Source: Paraglaciecola sp. T6c
GTDB taxonomy: Bacteria; Pseudomonadota; Gammaproteobacteria; Enterobacterales; Alteromonadaceae
Length of the DNA stretch: 64,000 bases
Direction of reading: 5' to 3'
NCBI RefSeq assembly: GCF_000014225.1
Contig: NC_008228.1
Location: 4,464,001 to 4,528,000, forward strand
Position numbers and translations under genes: made by a program. Below the pieces are notes generated by a model. It was given only the letters and a program-made list of their open reading frames with translations. It made no database searches and had not been told where the DNA came from. Below are positions 1 through 9,195 of the stretch, piece by piece (position 1 is the stretch's first letter; each line of letters opens with the position of its first letter).

Positions 1-409
1 CCATGAACGCTTCCGCCATCAACGCTAAGTAGATGAACATTCCGAACAACCACAGCAACTCACGTGGTTTCTGGTATGAACCATAAATCATGCCGCGGAA
101 CATGTGCAAATACACCACGATAAAGAACGCAGAAGCACCGGTACTGTGCATATAACGTAAGATCCAGCCATATTCTACATCACGCATGATGTATTCAACT
201 GACGCGAATGCGCGCTCGGCTGAAGGCTCAAAACTCATGGTTAACCAAACACCAGTCACGATTTGGTTAACGAGTACGATGGTAGCTAGAAAGCCAAACA
301 CGTACCAAAAATTCATATTACGCGGTGCAGGATATTGAATCGCATGCATGTTTGCCACACGCATAATTGGTAAGCGGTATTCAATCCAATCCATTAAATT
401 TTTAAACAT
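1..409 (-). CDS. petB: Cytochrome b of the bc1 complex, 5' part only
   Basis: Quinol-oxidising membrane subunit of ubiquinol-cytochrome c reductase. The visible N-terminal ~136 residues begin MFKNLMDWIEYRLP and contain the family's first transmembrane helices (around FGFLATIVLVNQIVTG) and the YMHSTGASAFFIVVYLH helix, whose histidines match haem-ligand positions of cytochrome b. The start codon lies one base after the petA stop codon, so the two are translationally close in a petABC operon. The 3' end, and presumably petC (cytochrome c1), lie outside the window. The identity is secure; only the length is incomplete. Confidence 0.93.
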   Translation of the reverse strand, partial: MFKNLMDWIEYRLPIMRVANMHAIQYPAPRNMNFWYVFGFLATIVLVNQIVTGVWLTMSFEPSAERAFASVEYIMRDVEYGWILRYMHSTGASAFFIVVYLHMFRGMIYGSYQKPRELLWLFGMFIYLALMAEAFM

Positions 410-410
410 A

Positions 411-1043
411 TTATGCAGCCCCTTCTTCGGAACCAATCAAAATGGTGTTGTCGTCCAAGTACATATACGGCGGAACAACCAAGTTAAGTGGTGCAGGAAC
501 GTTATTGAATACGCGACCAGCCATATCAAATTTAGAACCATGACATGGGCAATGGAAGCCTTCAGGAACGCCTTCAACGTACTCTTCAAAAGCGCCATCT
601 TTTAGATGTTGAGGAGAGCAACCTAGGTGAGTACAGATCCCAACCAACACTGAGTATTCAGCTTTAATGGAACGATATGAATTACGAGCGAACTCAGGTT
701 GTTGATCCTCTTCAGAATTTGGATCTTTCAATAAATCATCAATTTTGGTCAACGATTCAAGCAATTCTGGTGTACGTCTGGTGATCCAAACTGGCTTACT
801 ACGCCAAATAACGCGAATAAGCTGTCCAGGCTCGATTTTACTTATATCTGCTTCTACATCAGCACCGGCTGCTCGCGCTTTCACACTGGGGTTCCATGAA
901 CCGATGAAAGGTATAGCAGCACCTGCGACACCGACACCACCCACAACGGACGTAGCGACAGTCAAAAAGCGACGTCGATTGTTGTCTTGCGGTTGGTTTT
1001 CGGTAACAGACGAATCATTCGCATCTAATGATACATTGCTCAT
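411..1043 (-). CDS. petA: Rieske iron-sulfur subunit of the cytochrome bc1 complex
   Basis: A 210-residue electron-transfer subunit carrying a 2Fe-2S cluster between quinol and cytochrome c1. The two cluster-binding boxes are visible as CTHLGC (about residue 137) and CPCHGS (about residue 165). Near residue 23 a twin-arginine stretch (NRRRFLTV) precedes a hydrophobic anchor, as expected for Tat insertion of Rieske proteins. It is the first visible gene of petABC and lies downstream of rplM-rpsI, the usual order in many gammaproteobacteria. The gap to rpsI holds the rpsI terminator. Confidence 0.95.
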   Translation of the reverse strand: MSNVSLDANDSSVTENQPQDNNRRRFLTVATSVVGGVGVAGAAIPFIGSWNPSVKARAAGADVEADISKIEPGQLIRVIWRSKPVWITRRTPELLESLTKIDDLLKDPNSEEDQQPEFARNSYRSIKAEYSVLVGICTHLGCSPQHLKDGAFEEYVEGVPEGFHCPCHGSKFDMAGRVFNNVPAPLNLVVPPYMYLDDNTILIGSEEGAA

Positions 1044-1255
1044 CCAATAATCTCCGAGGGTTGAATTTGCTCACACTTCTTTGCAAAAAAGGCTTTCAAT
1101 ACCTTACGAACTAAAAGAAGTTATAGTTTTGTCATTAACCGAAAATGATAAAAGAAAACCCACAATAAATACAAGGAATTCGTCAATAAAACGAAGAAAT
1201 ACCGAGACTTAAGAGGGAAATTTGTACAAGACGGCATTTTAGCCAAAAATAGGCC

Positions 1256-1283
1256 AAAAAAAACCCGGCAAATAGCCGGGTTT
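1256..1283 (-). terminator. Intrinsic terminator of rplM-rpsI
   Basis: The stem AACCCGGC / GCCGGGTT has a short loop and, read on the minus strand, is followed by a run of eight T. It sits about 20 bp past the rpsI stop codon, so it should separate the ribosomal operon from petABC downstream. Confidence 0.85.
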
Positions 1284-1300
1284 CGAATTCATAAAAACGA

Positions 1301-1693
1301 TTAACGTTTTGAGAATTGTGGACGCTTACGCGCTTTATGTAGACCCACTTTCTTACGCTCAACTTTACGTGCATCACGGGTTACGAAACCAGCTTTACGT
1401 AGAGAAGGACGAAGTGTCTCATCAAATTCCATCAATGCACGAGTGATACCGTGACGAATTGCGCCAGCTTGGCCGCTAATTCCGCCGCCAGCAACTGTGA
1501 CGTATAGATCGAATTTTTCAGTCATCTCAACCAATTCAAGTGGTTGACGAACAATCATTCGTGCCGTTTCACGACCGAAGAATTCATCTAGAGGACGTTT
1601 GTTAACAACGATGTTACCACTACCTGCACGAAGGAAAACACGAGCGGTAGAGCTTTTGCGGCGACCAGTGCCGTAGTATTGAGTATCTGCCAT
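1301..1693 (-). CDS. rpsI: 30S ribosomal protein S9
   Basis: A 130-residue protein with the characteristic N-terminus [17 protein letters not shown] and the basic tail ending KRPQFSKR, which reaches the ribosomal P site in S9. The length equals the family norm. AAGGAG lies 8 bp before the ATG. It follows rplM by 12 bp in the universal rplM-rpsI pair and is closed by the intrinsic terminator just downstream. Confidence 0.98.
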   Translation of the reverse strand: MADTQYYGTGRRKSSTARVFLRAGSGNIVVNKRPLDEFFGRETARMIVRQPLELVEMTEKFDLYVTVAGGGISGQAGAIRHGITRALMEFDETLRPSLRKAGFVTRDARKVERKKVGLHKARKRPQFSKR

Positions 1694-1705
1694 TTTCTAT
1701 GCTCC

Positions 1706-2134
1706 TTAAATGTCTAAGACTTGAGGCTGTTGAGCAGCGTGTTTATGCTCAGGACCAGCGAAGACTTTCATTTTGCGGAACATATCGCGTCCAAGAGGAC
1801 CTTTTGGCAACATACCTTTAACCGCTTTTTCAATGATCATCTCTGGTTTGAAGGCTTGTAACTTCTCAAAGTTAGTCTCTTTAAGACCGCCTGGGTAACC
1901 AGTGTGAGAGTAGTACATTTTACCTTTGGCTTTGTTGCCGGTAACAACTACTTTCTCTGCGTTGATCACAACAATGTAATCCCCTGTGTCCACATGAGGT
2001 GTGTACTCAGGCTTATGCTTTCCGCGTAAACGGCTAGCAATTTCAGTCGCTAAACGACCTAGTGTTTTGTCTGCGGCGTCTACCACATACCATTCACGTT
2101 TTACCGTTTCTGGCTTTGCAACAAAAGTTTTCAT
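1706..2134 (-). CDS. rplM: 50S ribosomal protein L13
   Basis: A 142-residue large-subunit protein with the family N-terminus [20 protein letters not shown] and the conserved [22 protein letters not shown] segment. The length is exactly that of E. coli L13. It is the first gene of the rplM-rpsI operon. The promoter, about 160 bp upstream, has a TATAAT element followed by a GC-rich discriminator, which suggests growth-rate/stringent control. Confidence 0.98.
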   Translation of the reverse strand: MKTFVAKPETVKREWYVVDAADKTLGRLATEIASRLRGKHKPEYTPHVDTGDYIVVINAEKVVVTGNKAKGKMYYSHTGYPGGLKETNFEKLQAFKPEMIIEKAVKGMLPKGPLGRDMFRKMKVFAGPEHKHAAQQPQVLDI

Positions 2135-2287
2135 CTAATATTACCCAAAAAATATATGTCTAAATGTTACGTTGTTTCTGCTATTTCAAACCGAAGTTTG
2201 CAACCTCAGAAACCGCTAAAATCAATACACTGACCCCTTCGAGTCGTACGATTCTTCCACTTTCCCAAAGTGGGTGTAACTGGGCAG

Positions 2288-2325
2288 GGCGCGAATTATA
2301 CAGATGTTTTTACGAAACGCGAGCA
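2288..2325 (-). promoter_or_regulatory. rplM promoter with stringent-type discriminator
   Basis: On the minus strand a perfect TATAAT (2295-2300) is followed directly by TCGCGCC. A GC-rich discriminator directly after the -10 element is the known signature of ppGpp/DksA-inhibited promoters. The -35 region at 16-17 bp spacing is weak. The same TCGCGCC follows the -10 element of rplU and rpsF in this window. Confidence 0.6.
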
Positions 2326-2388
2326 GAAATTGCGCATTTTTGGCTGGGTATAGCAAGAAAAATTATCTCAATTTGTCAGTGACAACTG

Positions 2389-2430
2389 GCAATACGAGGA
2401 ATTTACCACACAGCAAATTCCTCGTATTGC
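2389..2430. repeat. Perfect 16-bp inverted repeat (hairpin)
   Basis: Arms 2389-2404 and 2415-2430 are exact reverse complements (GCAATACGAGGAATTT and its complement) around a 10-base loop. Neither strand has the T-run that an intrinsic terminator needs directly after the stem. It lies 23 bp past the stop codon of the CBS-domain gene, so it may stabilise that mRNA 3' end or act in Rho-dependent termination. The function is inference. Confidence 0.8.
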
Positions 2431-2452
2431 TATTATAAAAAGCCTTGGGCTC

Positions 2453-3040
2453 TTAACCGTAGGCTTTAAACAATGGCGCTTCACTATAAACTTCATTAAA
2501 GATGTCAAAAAAGGTTGGGCTAACACTCAAGTTCATCGCAATTCCTAAGCCTTTTGCTAAGTCGCTGGCTGATACGATGCCACGGATCTGATGCGCTTCG
2601 CTGTCAACGACTAAACAATGCTGCAGACCGTTGGCTTTGAGCATTTCGACCAAATCACCGACACTAGAGCGTTTCAACTCTCGCAATAAAATCACTTTTA
2701 GATCTGCTTTGGTACGCATAAAGTGACGAACGCATAAGTCTGGGCGCTCAATACCAGAGGCAATGCGCTTTATTTTTTCTTGATCGTTCAAGTCGTCAAG
2801 GCTAATCACGCCGATAAACTTGTAGGCGCTATCAAGCACAATTTTCAAGCGTACTTTCTCTTCGATCATACGTTGCTCTACTTCAGAGATAGGCGTATCA
2901 GCTTGAATGACAATTGGTTTTGTTTTTTTGAAATCAGTAAACACTGACGTTGCAGGGGAATCAAGGGAAACCCCTTGAAACGTTTCAGGCCAAGCTAATT
3001 CATCTAATTGGTTTAATTCGTAAAGGGCGATGTTTTTCAT
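2453..3040 (-). CDS. CBS-pair domain protein
   Basis: A 195-residue soluble protein with two CBS motifs. The first lies at about residues 40-90 (IVIQADTPISEVEQRM ... FIGVISLDDL) and the second at about 100-165 (MRTKADLKVI ... LVVDSEAHQIRGIVSASDLAKGL). CBS pairs bind adenine nucleotides and usually regulate partner proteins, but no enzymatic domain is attached here. The gene stands alone, and a hairpin abuts its ribosome-binding site. The partner and ligand cannot be told from sequence. Confidence 0.85.
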   Translation of the reverse strand: MKNIALYELNQLDELAWPETFQGVSLDSPATSVFTDFKKTKPIVIQADTPISEVEQRMIEEKVRLKIVLDSAYKFIGVISLDDLNDQEKIKRIASGIERPDLCVRHFMRTKADLKVILLRELKRSSVGDLVEMLKANGLQHCLVVDSEAHQIRGIVSASDLAKGLGIAMNLSVSPTFFDIFNEVYSEAPLFKAYG

Positions 3041-3053
3041 GATTTTCTTCCTC

Positions 3054-3082
3054 CCCCAGCATTGGGTAACCTAATGCTGGGG
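3054..3082 (-). promoter_or_regulatory. Hairpin abutting the ribosome-binding site of the CBS-protein gene
   Basis: The 10-bp arms CCCCAGCATT / AATGCTGGGG (3054-3063 and 3073-3082) enclose a 9-base loop. On the minus strand the distal arm runs straight into GGAGGAAG, the ribosome-binding site 6-7 bases before the ATG. It could end the transcript of the small exported-protein gene upstream, or modulate translation of the CBS gene. There is no T-run, so a plain terminator is less likely. Confidence 0.55.
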
Positions 3083-3147
3083 TGTTAATTCAATTAATTT
3101 ATGTCACTGCATTGCTAAGTACAATGCGCGAACTGGATATGGATAAA

Positions 3148-3450
3148 TTAAAGAATGGAAGGCGGGGCGCGAATACTAGTTGAACCAACGGTTTGCCCAA
3201 TAGACGCCTGTGCTCCCACTGAAAAACGTGTTTGCTTGGCCTTAATGCGCAGTGTTGGATGTTTGAATCCGATATGCAAGTGTTCTTCGCGGTCATCCGC
3301 TTCTTGGGATAACTGCAAAGATTGTGAGTCTAATACGTCTGACAGCAACGCACTGCGTTCGATATTTACGTTGCCACTGCTCGCCGCTCGTCCCTCAACA
3401 CTGAGTAACGAGAACAACAAAGGAAATAACAGGACAAGTAACTTATTCAT
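3148..3450 (-). CDS. Small putative exported protein
   Basis: A 100-residue open frame with a convincing Sec signal peptide: MNK, a leucine/phenylalanine-rich core (LLVLLFPLLFSLLSVEG) and a likely cut after GRA-A. The mature part is short, polar and matches no family I recognise. An overlapping plus-strand frame of the same length is probably the shadow, because only the minus frame has an export signal. It may be co-transcribed with the CBS gene 108 bp downstream. Function unknown. Confidence 0.55.
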   Translation of the reverse strand: MNKLLVLLFPLLFSLLSVEGRAASSGNVNIERSALLSDVLDSQSLQLSQEADDREEHLHIGFKHPTLRIKAKQTRFSVGAQASIGQTVGSTSIRAPPSIL

Positions 3451-3623
3451 AATCTAACGCGGTTGATTAAACCCAACACCTCTTGGAAATAAGAATTTTA
3501 TAAGACTAAATTTTAAATCTACACCGAGTATGTAAAAAGTGAAATCAAAGTTTGTAACAAAGAGCAACATAGATTGTCTCTAAGCAGATTACACATCGGT
3601 CTACATAAAGTTAAGGCAACAGA

Positions 3624-4478
3624 TTATTTAGAAAGTTCTTTCGCCTGCTGCCAATATACTTCTAGCTCATCCAGTGATGTGTCACTAATAGCTTTCCCTT
3701 GCTGCTGCGCAATAAGCTCAACTTGCCGAAAGCGCTGCTCAAACTTATTAGACGCCTTTCGTAATGCCGTTTGGGCATCCACTTTAACGTGGCGTGCTAA
3801 ATTCACCACCGAAAAGAGAACGTCACCTATTTCATCTTCAATCGCTGATTGAGCGGGCATTGGCGCATTCACTTCCACTATCACTTCATCAATTTCTTCT
3901 TGAAGTTTATCGAAGACCGGCGCCAGCTCAGGCCAATCAAAACCAAATTTCGCGCACTTTTGTTGCAGCTTTTGGGCGCGGAGTAATGGCGACATGCCTG
4001 CAGGTACGTTGGCGAGAATACTGTTGTCTGCCGTTTTACCCGCGGCGATGCGCTCTTGAGCTTTAATACTCTCCCATTGGCCTTTGTCTGCTAGCGTGAC
4101 GTTGCCGTTTTCATCGGCGAATATATGCGGATGACGACGGCGTAACTTAGCGGATATTCCTCGTGCTATATCCTCGAAAGCAAACGCATCTTGCTCTTGA
4201 GCCATCTGGGCGTAAAACACCACTTGAAAGAGTAAATCTCCCAGTTCATCACGAATATCTGCCATATCACCCTTATCGATTGCATCGGCGACTTCGTATG
4301 CTTCTTCAATCGTATAAGGTGCAATACTGGCGAAGGTCTGTTGCTTATCCCAATCGCAACCATTAGTCGGGTCACGCAAGGTTCGCATAATGCTTAACAG
4401 TTCGCTTAACGCGCATTCATTCGCATTGCAGCCCTTGTCCTGTTGATTGTTTATCTCTGGCGCTGATTCGGGTTTCAT
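3624..4478 (-). CDS. mazG: Nucleoside triphosphate pyrophosphohydrolase MazG
   Basis: A 284-residue house-cleaning enzyme that hydrolyses (d)NTPs to monophosphates, and in E. coli lowers ppGpp-linked stress. Two MazG domains are seen. The first carries the metal-binding pattern EEAYEVADAI ... RDELGDLLFQV (about residues 58-95). The second has EEIDEVIVE ... EDEIGDVLFSVVNLAR (about 192-230). Its ATG overlaps the last base of the relA stop codon (TAATG), so translation is probably coupled. The relA-mazG order matches E. coli, without mazEF between them. Confidence 0.93.
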   Translation of the reverse strand: MKPESAPEINNQQDKGCNANECALSELLSIMRTLRDPTNGCDWDKQQTFASIAPYTIEEAYEVADAIDKGDMADIRDELGDLLFQVVFYAQMAQEQDAFAFEDIARGISAKLRRRHPHIFADENGNVTLADKGQWESIKAQERIAAGKTADNSILANVPAGMSPLLRAQKLQQKCAKFGFDWPELAPVFDKLQEEIDEVIVEVNAPMPAQSAIEDEIGDVLFSVVNLARHVKVDAQTALRKASNKFEQRFRQVELIAQQQGKAISDTSLDELEVYWQQAKELSK

Positions 4479-6640
4479 TAGTTGTCTGTTCGCTGAACCA
4501 TTGACACACCTTTTATCCCTTCAATACGACTTATCACTCGTGACAGCCCCTGCAGGTCTTTAAGCTCTAATCTTAGGGAAATCCGTGCGAGGCCGAATTT
4601 CACATCGCTTGCACTATTGACCCCTAGTAACCCAGCTTTTTCGTTGGCCAGTACAGTCGTGATATCCCGTAATAAACCGTCTCTGTCACTGCAAAACACC
4701 TGAATATAAGTCTGGAAAGAGGCATTGATATTACTTGCCCAGTCCACATCAATCTCTCGTTCAGGATGTTGCTCTAATAAGTGACTGAGTTGTTCGCAAT
4801 CTTCTCTATGTACACTGACGCCGCGGCCCTGAGTGATATAACCTTGAATGGTTTCCCCCGGTAAGGGCTGGCAACAACCAGCAATCTGCGTCATCAGATT
4901 TCCTACCCCTTCCACCACAACGGTATCTTTTTTAAACTTACTCGACTGAGGTTTTTTAGGTTTAATCCGTGGATCAATTTCGGTTGGTGGCACATGCAGT
5001 TGCTGCAGATAATGCACCACTTGCATTAAGCGAATATCTCCCGCACCAATTGCTGCATACAAATCGTCTACTGTATGCATGTTATAGCGGGTACATGCCT
5101 GTGCAATGTCTTTGCTGTCAATACCGGCTTTTTGCAATTCTCGCTCAAATATTTCTTTACCCGCGGCTAAGTTTTTATCTCTGTCTTGCTTCTTAAAATA
5201 GGTATGAATTTTCGCCCTGGCACGGGATGAATGAACGTAACCAAGTCCAGGGTGCATCCAGTCGCGGCTGGGGTTGAGCTGCTTACCGGTCAAAATATCG
5301 ACCTGATCACCCGTACGTAATTCGTAGGTAAATGGCACTATACGCCCACCCACTTTCGCCCCAATACACCTGTGCCCCACATTACTGTGAATATAATAAG
5401 CGAAGTCTAATGGGGTAGAACCAAGTGGTAAATCGACAACATCGCCTTTGGGCGTAAAAACATAAACACGATCATCGAATACCTGACTACGCAATTCCTC
5501 GACTAAGTCGCCGGATTCAGCTACTTCTTCTTGCCATAACAGGATTTTACGCAACCAGTTGATACGCTCTTCATAACCTGAGCGGCTGCTACTTGTACCT
5601 TCTTTGTAGCGCCAGTGAGCAGCAACACCTAGCTCTGCGTCTTGATGCATTTGCGCTGTGCGAATTTGTATCTCAATGGTCTTATCTTCTTTACCTAGCG
5701 CCACGGTATGAATCGATTGATAACCATTGGGTTTTGGCGTTGCGATATAATCGTCAAATTCACGGGGTATATGCTGCCAATTGGAGTGCACTACACCTAA
5801 TGCCCCGTAACAGTCTTGTAATCGATCGGCGATCACCCGCACGGCACGAATATCAAATAACTGCTCAAAGCTAAGGTGCTTCTTCTGCATCTTTTTCCAG
5901 ATGCTGTAGATATGCTTAGGTCGCCCGTACACTTTCGCCTTGATATGCTGTGCATCTAACGCTGCCTGCAATTCCTCTACGAAATCTTCAATATATTGTT
6001 GACGGTCTGTGCGTCGCTCATCCAATAAATTGGCTATTTGCATGTATGTTTCTGGGCGCAGATACCGAAACGAGAGGTCTTCAAGCTCCCATTTCAATTG
6101 TCCTATCCCCAATCGGTTGGCCAGTGGTGCGTAAATATTGGAGCATTCACGAGCGACTAAAACCCGAGTTTCTTCGTCCTCATTTTTAACTTGTTGTAAG
6201 GCGCAAATTCGCTCAGCCAGTTTAATGACGACGGCTCTCACATCTTCGACCATAGCCAGCAGCATGCGTCGTACGTTATCTATTTGCTCTTCATCATTTT
6301 TACGAGCGCTGTTGGCTCTAGTATGTAAAGACTTGATGGCGTCCATACGCCTAACGCCAGTAATGAGCTTCTGAATGCCCGTACCGAAACGCTCTTCAAT
6401 TTGCTCTTCAGTTAATTCATGAGTTTGGCAATAGGGGTAGACAAGCGACGCTTGAAGCGTCTCATCATCCATGTGTAATTCATGCAGAATTTCCACCATT
6501 TCTTGACCCACAAGCAATATCTCTGGGGTGTCGGACACTTCCCGTAATTTATGCTTACACACATCAGAAAGGGACAGTGAATCTAACCATTCATCGAAAG
6601 GGGGCCGTTTGGACTCATGAACTTTACGGATAGCAACCAT
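4478..6640 (-). CDS. relA: GTP pyrophosphokinase RelA, (p)ppGpp synthetase I
   Basis: A 720-residue ribosome-associated alarmone synthetase. The N-terminal hydrolase-like region has lost the HD pair (the area around HELHMDDETLQASLVYPY), which distinguishes RelA from bifunctional SpoT. The synthetase domain shows FDIRAVRVIADRLQDCYG and YIATPKPNGYQSIHT. TGS (VYVFTPKGDVVDLPLGSTPLDFAY), zinc-finger (IAGCCQPLPGE) and C-terminal ACT domains follow. It is translationally linked to mazG. The rlmD gene usual upstream of relA in enterics is absent here; acpS comes instead. Confidence 0.96.
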   Translation of the reverse strand: MVAIRKVHESKRPPFDEWLDSLSLSDVCKHKLREVSDTPEILLVGQEMVEILHELHMDDETLQASLVYPYCQTHELTEEQIEERFGTGIQKLITGVRRMDAIKSLHTRANSARKNDEEQIDNVRRMLLAMVEDVRAVVIKLAERICALQQVKNEDEETRVLVARECSNIYAPLANRLGIGQLKWELEDLSFRYLRPETYMQIANLLDERRTDRQQYIEDFVEELQAALDAQHIKAKVYGRPKHIYSIWKKMQKKHLSFEQLFDIRAVRVIADRLQDCYGALGVVHSNWQHIPREFDDYIATPKPNGYQSIHTVALGKEDKTIEIQIRTAQMHQDAELGVAAHWRYKEGTSSSRSGYEERINWLRKILLWQEEVAESGDLVEELRSQVFDDRVYVFTPKGDVVDLPLGSTPLDFAYYIHSNVGHRCIGAKVGGRIVPFTYELRTGDQVDILTGKQLNPSRDWMHPGLGYVHSSRARAKIHTYFKKQDRDKNLAAGKEIFERELQKAGIDSKDIAQACTRYNMHTVDDLYAAIGAGDIRLMQVVHYLQQLHVPPTEIDPRIKPKKPQSSKFKKDTVVVEGVGNLMTQIAGCCQPLPGETIQGYITQGRGVSVHREDCEQLSHLLEQHPEREIDVDWASNINASFQTYIQVFCSDRDGLLRDITTVLANEKAGLLGVNSASDVKFGLARISLRLELKDLQGLSRVISRIEGIKGVSMVQRTDN

Positions 6641-6867
6641 AACGTATCCTTGTATTCAGTAACGTTAACACCCACGCGCGTGCCTAGGCTGAAAAAATGA
6701 TAAATATATACAGTAAATGCGCCAACTTTACCGAACCGGAAAAGTCCTATGATAACTGGGGCGAACTTATCGTATTCGCTGCATTACTGCCGGTGCGCAG
6801 TTGAAAATTGCCGACAACGATGCCTAATACTAGCAAAAATATACTCTCATTAATGTAAATACTGCAT

Positions 6868-6901
6868 TTTTGGTGCGCCCTATTTCCCTCGCGCACCAAA
6901 A
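6868..6901. repeat. 11-bp inverted repeat downstream of acpS
   Basis: Arms TTTTGGTGCGC and GCGCACCAAAA are perfect complements around 12 bases. T precede and A follow the GC-rich stem on both strands, the reverse of what an intrinsic terminator needs. It lies 15 bp past the acpS stop codon and may simply be an mRNA 3'-end stabiliser. Confidence 0.7.
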
Positions 6902-6915
6902 CATAGCATTAAGTC

Positions 6916-7296
6916 TTAGGGGGACTCTAAAATGACAGTGGCAATTGCGTAATGCTGCTCATCTGAAATCGAGATATGGCTTGAGGTAATATTACGCTGC
7001 TCACATAGTTGGGCAAACTTTGCGTAGAACTTCAGAAAAGGTTGTCCTGAGGGCAAATTGTGCACTTCAACATCTTGAAAGCTGATGCCGTTACCTATGC
7101 CAATTCCTAATGCCTTGACCGCAGCTTCTTTAGCGGCAAAACGCTTAGCCAAATAGCGGGCTGGAAACGAGTGCTCGTCAAAAATTGCCAGTTCAGTAGC
7201 GGTCAATACGCGCTGTGCTAAACGATGAGAGCGCGTCAATTGCTTCTCGATACGCCCGATTTCAATTATGTCTGTGCCTAATCCCATCACCGCCAT
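6916..7296 (-). CDS. acpS: Holo-[acyl-carrier-protein] synthase
   Basis: A 126-residue phosphopantetheinyl transferase that activates acyl carrier protein with coenzyme A. The signatures are MGLGTDIIEIGRIEK at the N-terminus (metal-binding Asp) and AKRFAAKEAAVKALG (catalytic Glu-Lys region). The length matches the family. It is the last gene of the recO-pdxJ-acpS operon, 14 bp after pdxJ. In enterics this operon also carries rnc, era and lepB, which are not in this window. Confidence 0.97.
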   Translation of the reverse strand: MAVMGLGTDIIEIGRIEKQLTRSHRLAQRVLTATELAIFDEHSFPARYLAKRFAAKEAAVKALGIGIGNGISFQDVEVHNLPSGQPFLKFYAKFAQLCEQRNITSSHISISDEQHYAIATVILESP

Positions 7297-7310
7297 TGCG
7301 ACTCTCCCAT

Positions 7311-8048
7311 TTAATGCCCGCTGCGCGCTTCTAACATTAAACTGCGCATGTCTGACACAGCTTTGTCTAAACCATCAAATGCTGCGCGAGCAATAATGGC
7401 GTGACCAATGTTTAACTCGATGATCTGCTTAATGGCTGCAATAGGTTTAACGTTATGATAGTGCAAACCATGCCCAGCATTGACTTTCAGTCCTTTGGCG
7501 TCAGCATATTCGATGCCAGCCACTAATTTTGCTAGTTCGGCTTCTTGCTCGGCTTCATTTTTAGCTTCAGCGTATTGGCCGGTGTGAATTTCGATATACG
7601 GCGCATTGCACGCTACCGCAGCATCAATTTGGGCAAAATCAGCGTCAATAAATAATGAAACCAAAATGCCGGCATCACTAAGTTGCTTACACGCATCTGC
7701 TATTTTCTGTTGATTACCCACCACGTCCAATCCGCCTTCAGTGGTCAGCTCTTCACGCTTTTCAGGGACTAAACAACAGAATTCGGGTTGAGTATTAAGG
7801 GCTATTTCCACCATTTCATCAGTCACGGCCATTTCTAAATTTAACCGGGTGTTGATCGTTTGACGCAGCAGGGCGACGTCTCGGTCCATAATATGTCGTC
7901 GGTCTTCGCGTAAGTGTATCGTGATACCATCTGCTCCTGCGCGCTCAGCAATGTCAGCAGCGTGAACAGGATCCGGGTAACTCGTGCCTCGAGCGTTACG
8001 TAATGTGGCGATATGGTCGATGTTGACCCCTAAAAGAATGTCTCTCAA
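7311..8048 (-). CDS. pdxJ: Pyridoxine 5'-phosphate synthase
   Basis: A 245-residue TIM-barrel enzyme that condenses 1-deoxyxylulose 5-phosphate with 3-amino-2-oxopropyl phosphate in the DXP-dependent vitamin B6 pathway. Visible family blocks are [35 protein letters not shown] and [13 protein letters not shown]. Its start overlaps the recO stop by 4 bp, so translation is likely coupled. yggS, encoding a PLP-binding protein, lies elsewhere in the window. Confidence 0.97.
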   Translation of the reverse strand: MRDILLGVNIDHIATLRNARGTSYPDPVHAADIAERAGADGITIHLREDRRHIMDRDVALLRQTINTRLNLEMAVTDEMVEIALNTQPEFCCLVPEKREELTTEGGLDVVGNQQKIADACKQLSDAGILVSLFIDADFAQIDAAVACNAPYIEIHTGQYAEAKNEAEQEAELAKLVAGIEYADAKGLKVNAGHGLHYHNVKPIAAIKQIIELNIGHAIIARAAFDGLDKAVSDMRSLMLEARSGH

Positions 8049-8767
8049 AGCTCTCTCCCTCTCGATTTAAAATGGGTTTGTTTAAATAACTCTCTGCTCA
8101 TTAGCGGTTTACTGCCTAACAACTCCCCGAGCGTAGTTCGAGTGATGTGCTTAGCGGCTAATAAACTGTCTTTGTCCCAGTTTTCGCTGGCCACATTCAA
8201 TAAACTTTGGCCTGAATAACAGCCAGACAAACGTATGTCACCTTGATATACGCAGCCGAGCTCAGGCACTATCCGGTAATATCCATTATCAGCAACAGGC
8301 TGGCCTGTATCAGCATCATGAGTAAGATCAATTCCGTAGCCTAATGCATCGAGCAGGCCTAGCTCAAAGCTACGCAAAACGGGTTCAAAGTTTGTTTGGG
8401 CTACTAAGGCATGCATACTTTGTTGATACAGTACGAAAATCTCGGGATGGGGGATCTCATCCGCCAGTACACGATTCAAAACTTCGTTCAAATAAAGGGC
8501 GCAATACAAAGCTTGCCCGGCCAAGCGTATCATTGCGCCGGTGGACTCTACCTGTTGTAAGTTTTTTAATTCGGAGCGCCCTGACACCCCAATCAACAGC
8601 GGCTGAAATGGTTGAAGAAGGCTCTTTTTGTCGCTTTTGCTACCGCGAACACCTTTCACAACAGCAGACACTTTACCGTTTTCTAAGGTGAAAATGTTAA
8701 CCAGAAAGCTTGTTTCGCGATATGCACGTCGATGCAATACATAGCCATTGAGTTGTTCAGCTGCCAC
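8045..8767 (-). CDS. recO: DNA repair protein RecO
   Basis: A 240-residue recombination mediator that helps RecR load RecA on SSB-coated gaps in the RecFOR pathway. The N-terminal OB fold includes [34 protein letters not shown], followed by a helical domain with [11 protein letters not shown]. No zinc-binding cysteine cluster is evident, as in E. coli RecO. It begins a tight recO-pdxJ-acpS operon. The usual upstream neighbour era is replaced by a small conserved gene and recJ. Confidence 0.92.
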   Translation of the reverse strand: MAAEQLNGYVLHRRAYRETSFLVNIFTLENGKVSAVVKGVRGSKSDKKSLLQPFQPLLIGVSGRSELKNLQQVESTGAMIRLAGQALYCALYLNEVLNRVLADEIPHPEIFVLYQQSMHALVAQTNFEPVLRSFELGLLDALGYGIDLTHDADTGQPVADNGYYRIVPELGCVYQGDIRLSGCYSGQSLLNVASENWDKDSLLAAKHITRTTLGELLGSKPLMSRELFKQTHFKSRGREL

Positions 8768-8814
8768 AAGATGCTCTTCAATTGCAGGAGAAAATAACCG
8801 GATTTTGAATAGTA

Positions 8815-9096
8815 TTAAGAAACCTTGATCCTAACGACTTTCATAGCTTCAAAAGGGAACCCGGCGACATCTTCAGTGATGGGATAGTAGGTTAAATTGA
8901 CCCGCGCACCTTCAAGATTTTTATATTGTTTTTTACGGCGAAAGCGAAACGGAACGTCGTAGCCTTTAATCATCAAGGTATTTACAAACCATTGATCTTC
9001 ATTACGTTGCACGTGAGATTCTACGCTCATATCTTCAGAATGGGTCAACTCATCATGCTTACTAAGCAGCTTATCGATTTCCGATTTTTTTGCCAT
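8815..9096 (-). CDS. Small conserved protein of unknown function
   Basis: About 93 residues, starting MAKKSEIDKLLSKHDELTH. An upstream in-frame extension is possible, but AGGG just before two tandem ATGs favours this start. The sequence is charged and soluble, with a central DQWFVNTLMIKGYDVPFRFRR block and an ending typical of a beta-sheet protein. I recognise no named domain. It sits between recJ and recO in the same direction; no functional link is visible. Confidence 0.6.
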   Translation of the reverse strand: MAKKSEIDKLLSKHDELTHSEDMSVESHVQRNEDQWFVNTLMIKGYDVPFRFRRKKQYKNLEGARVNLTYYPITEDVAGFPFEAMKVVRIKVS

Positions 9097-9195
9097 CATT
9101 GCGCCCTGTTTGCCTAAGAATAGATATAATAGCACCACAGCGAAGACAAAACGATATCCAGTCTGCTCATGGTTAACGTCCCTATTTCAGGGTAA

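Larger units (their letters stand above)
2135..2452. other. Intergenic region: rplM leader and a perfect inverted repeat
   Basis: No supported gene. The part next to rplM holds its promoter and an untranslated leader of about 150 bp. The part next to the CBS-domain gene holds a perfect 16-bp inverted repeat, annotated separately. A short open frame on the plus strand overlaps the promoter and shows no family features, so it is not called. Confidence 0.6.

Noticed and set aside
3155-3457. A 100-codon plus-strand frame opposite the small exported protein
   Set aside because: It has no signal or family features, while the opposite frame has a full signal peptide and a sensible mature part.
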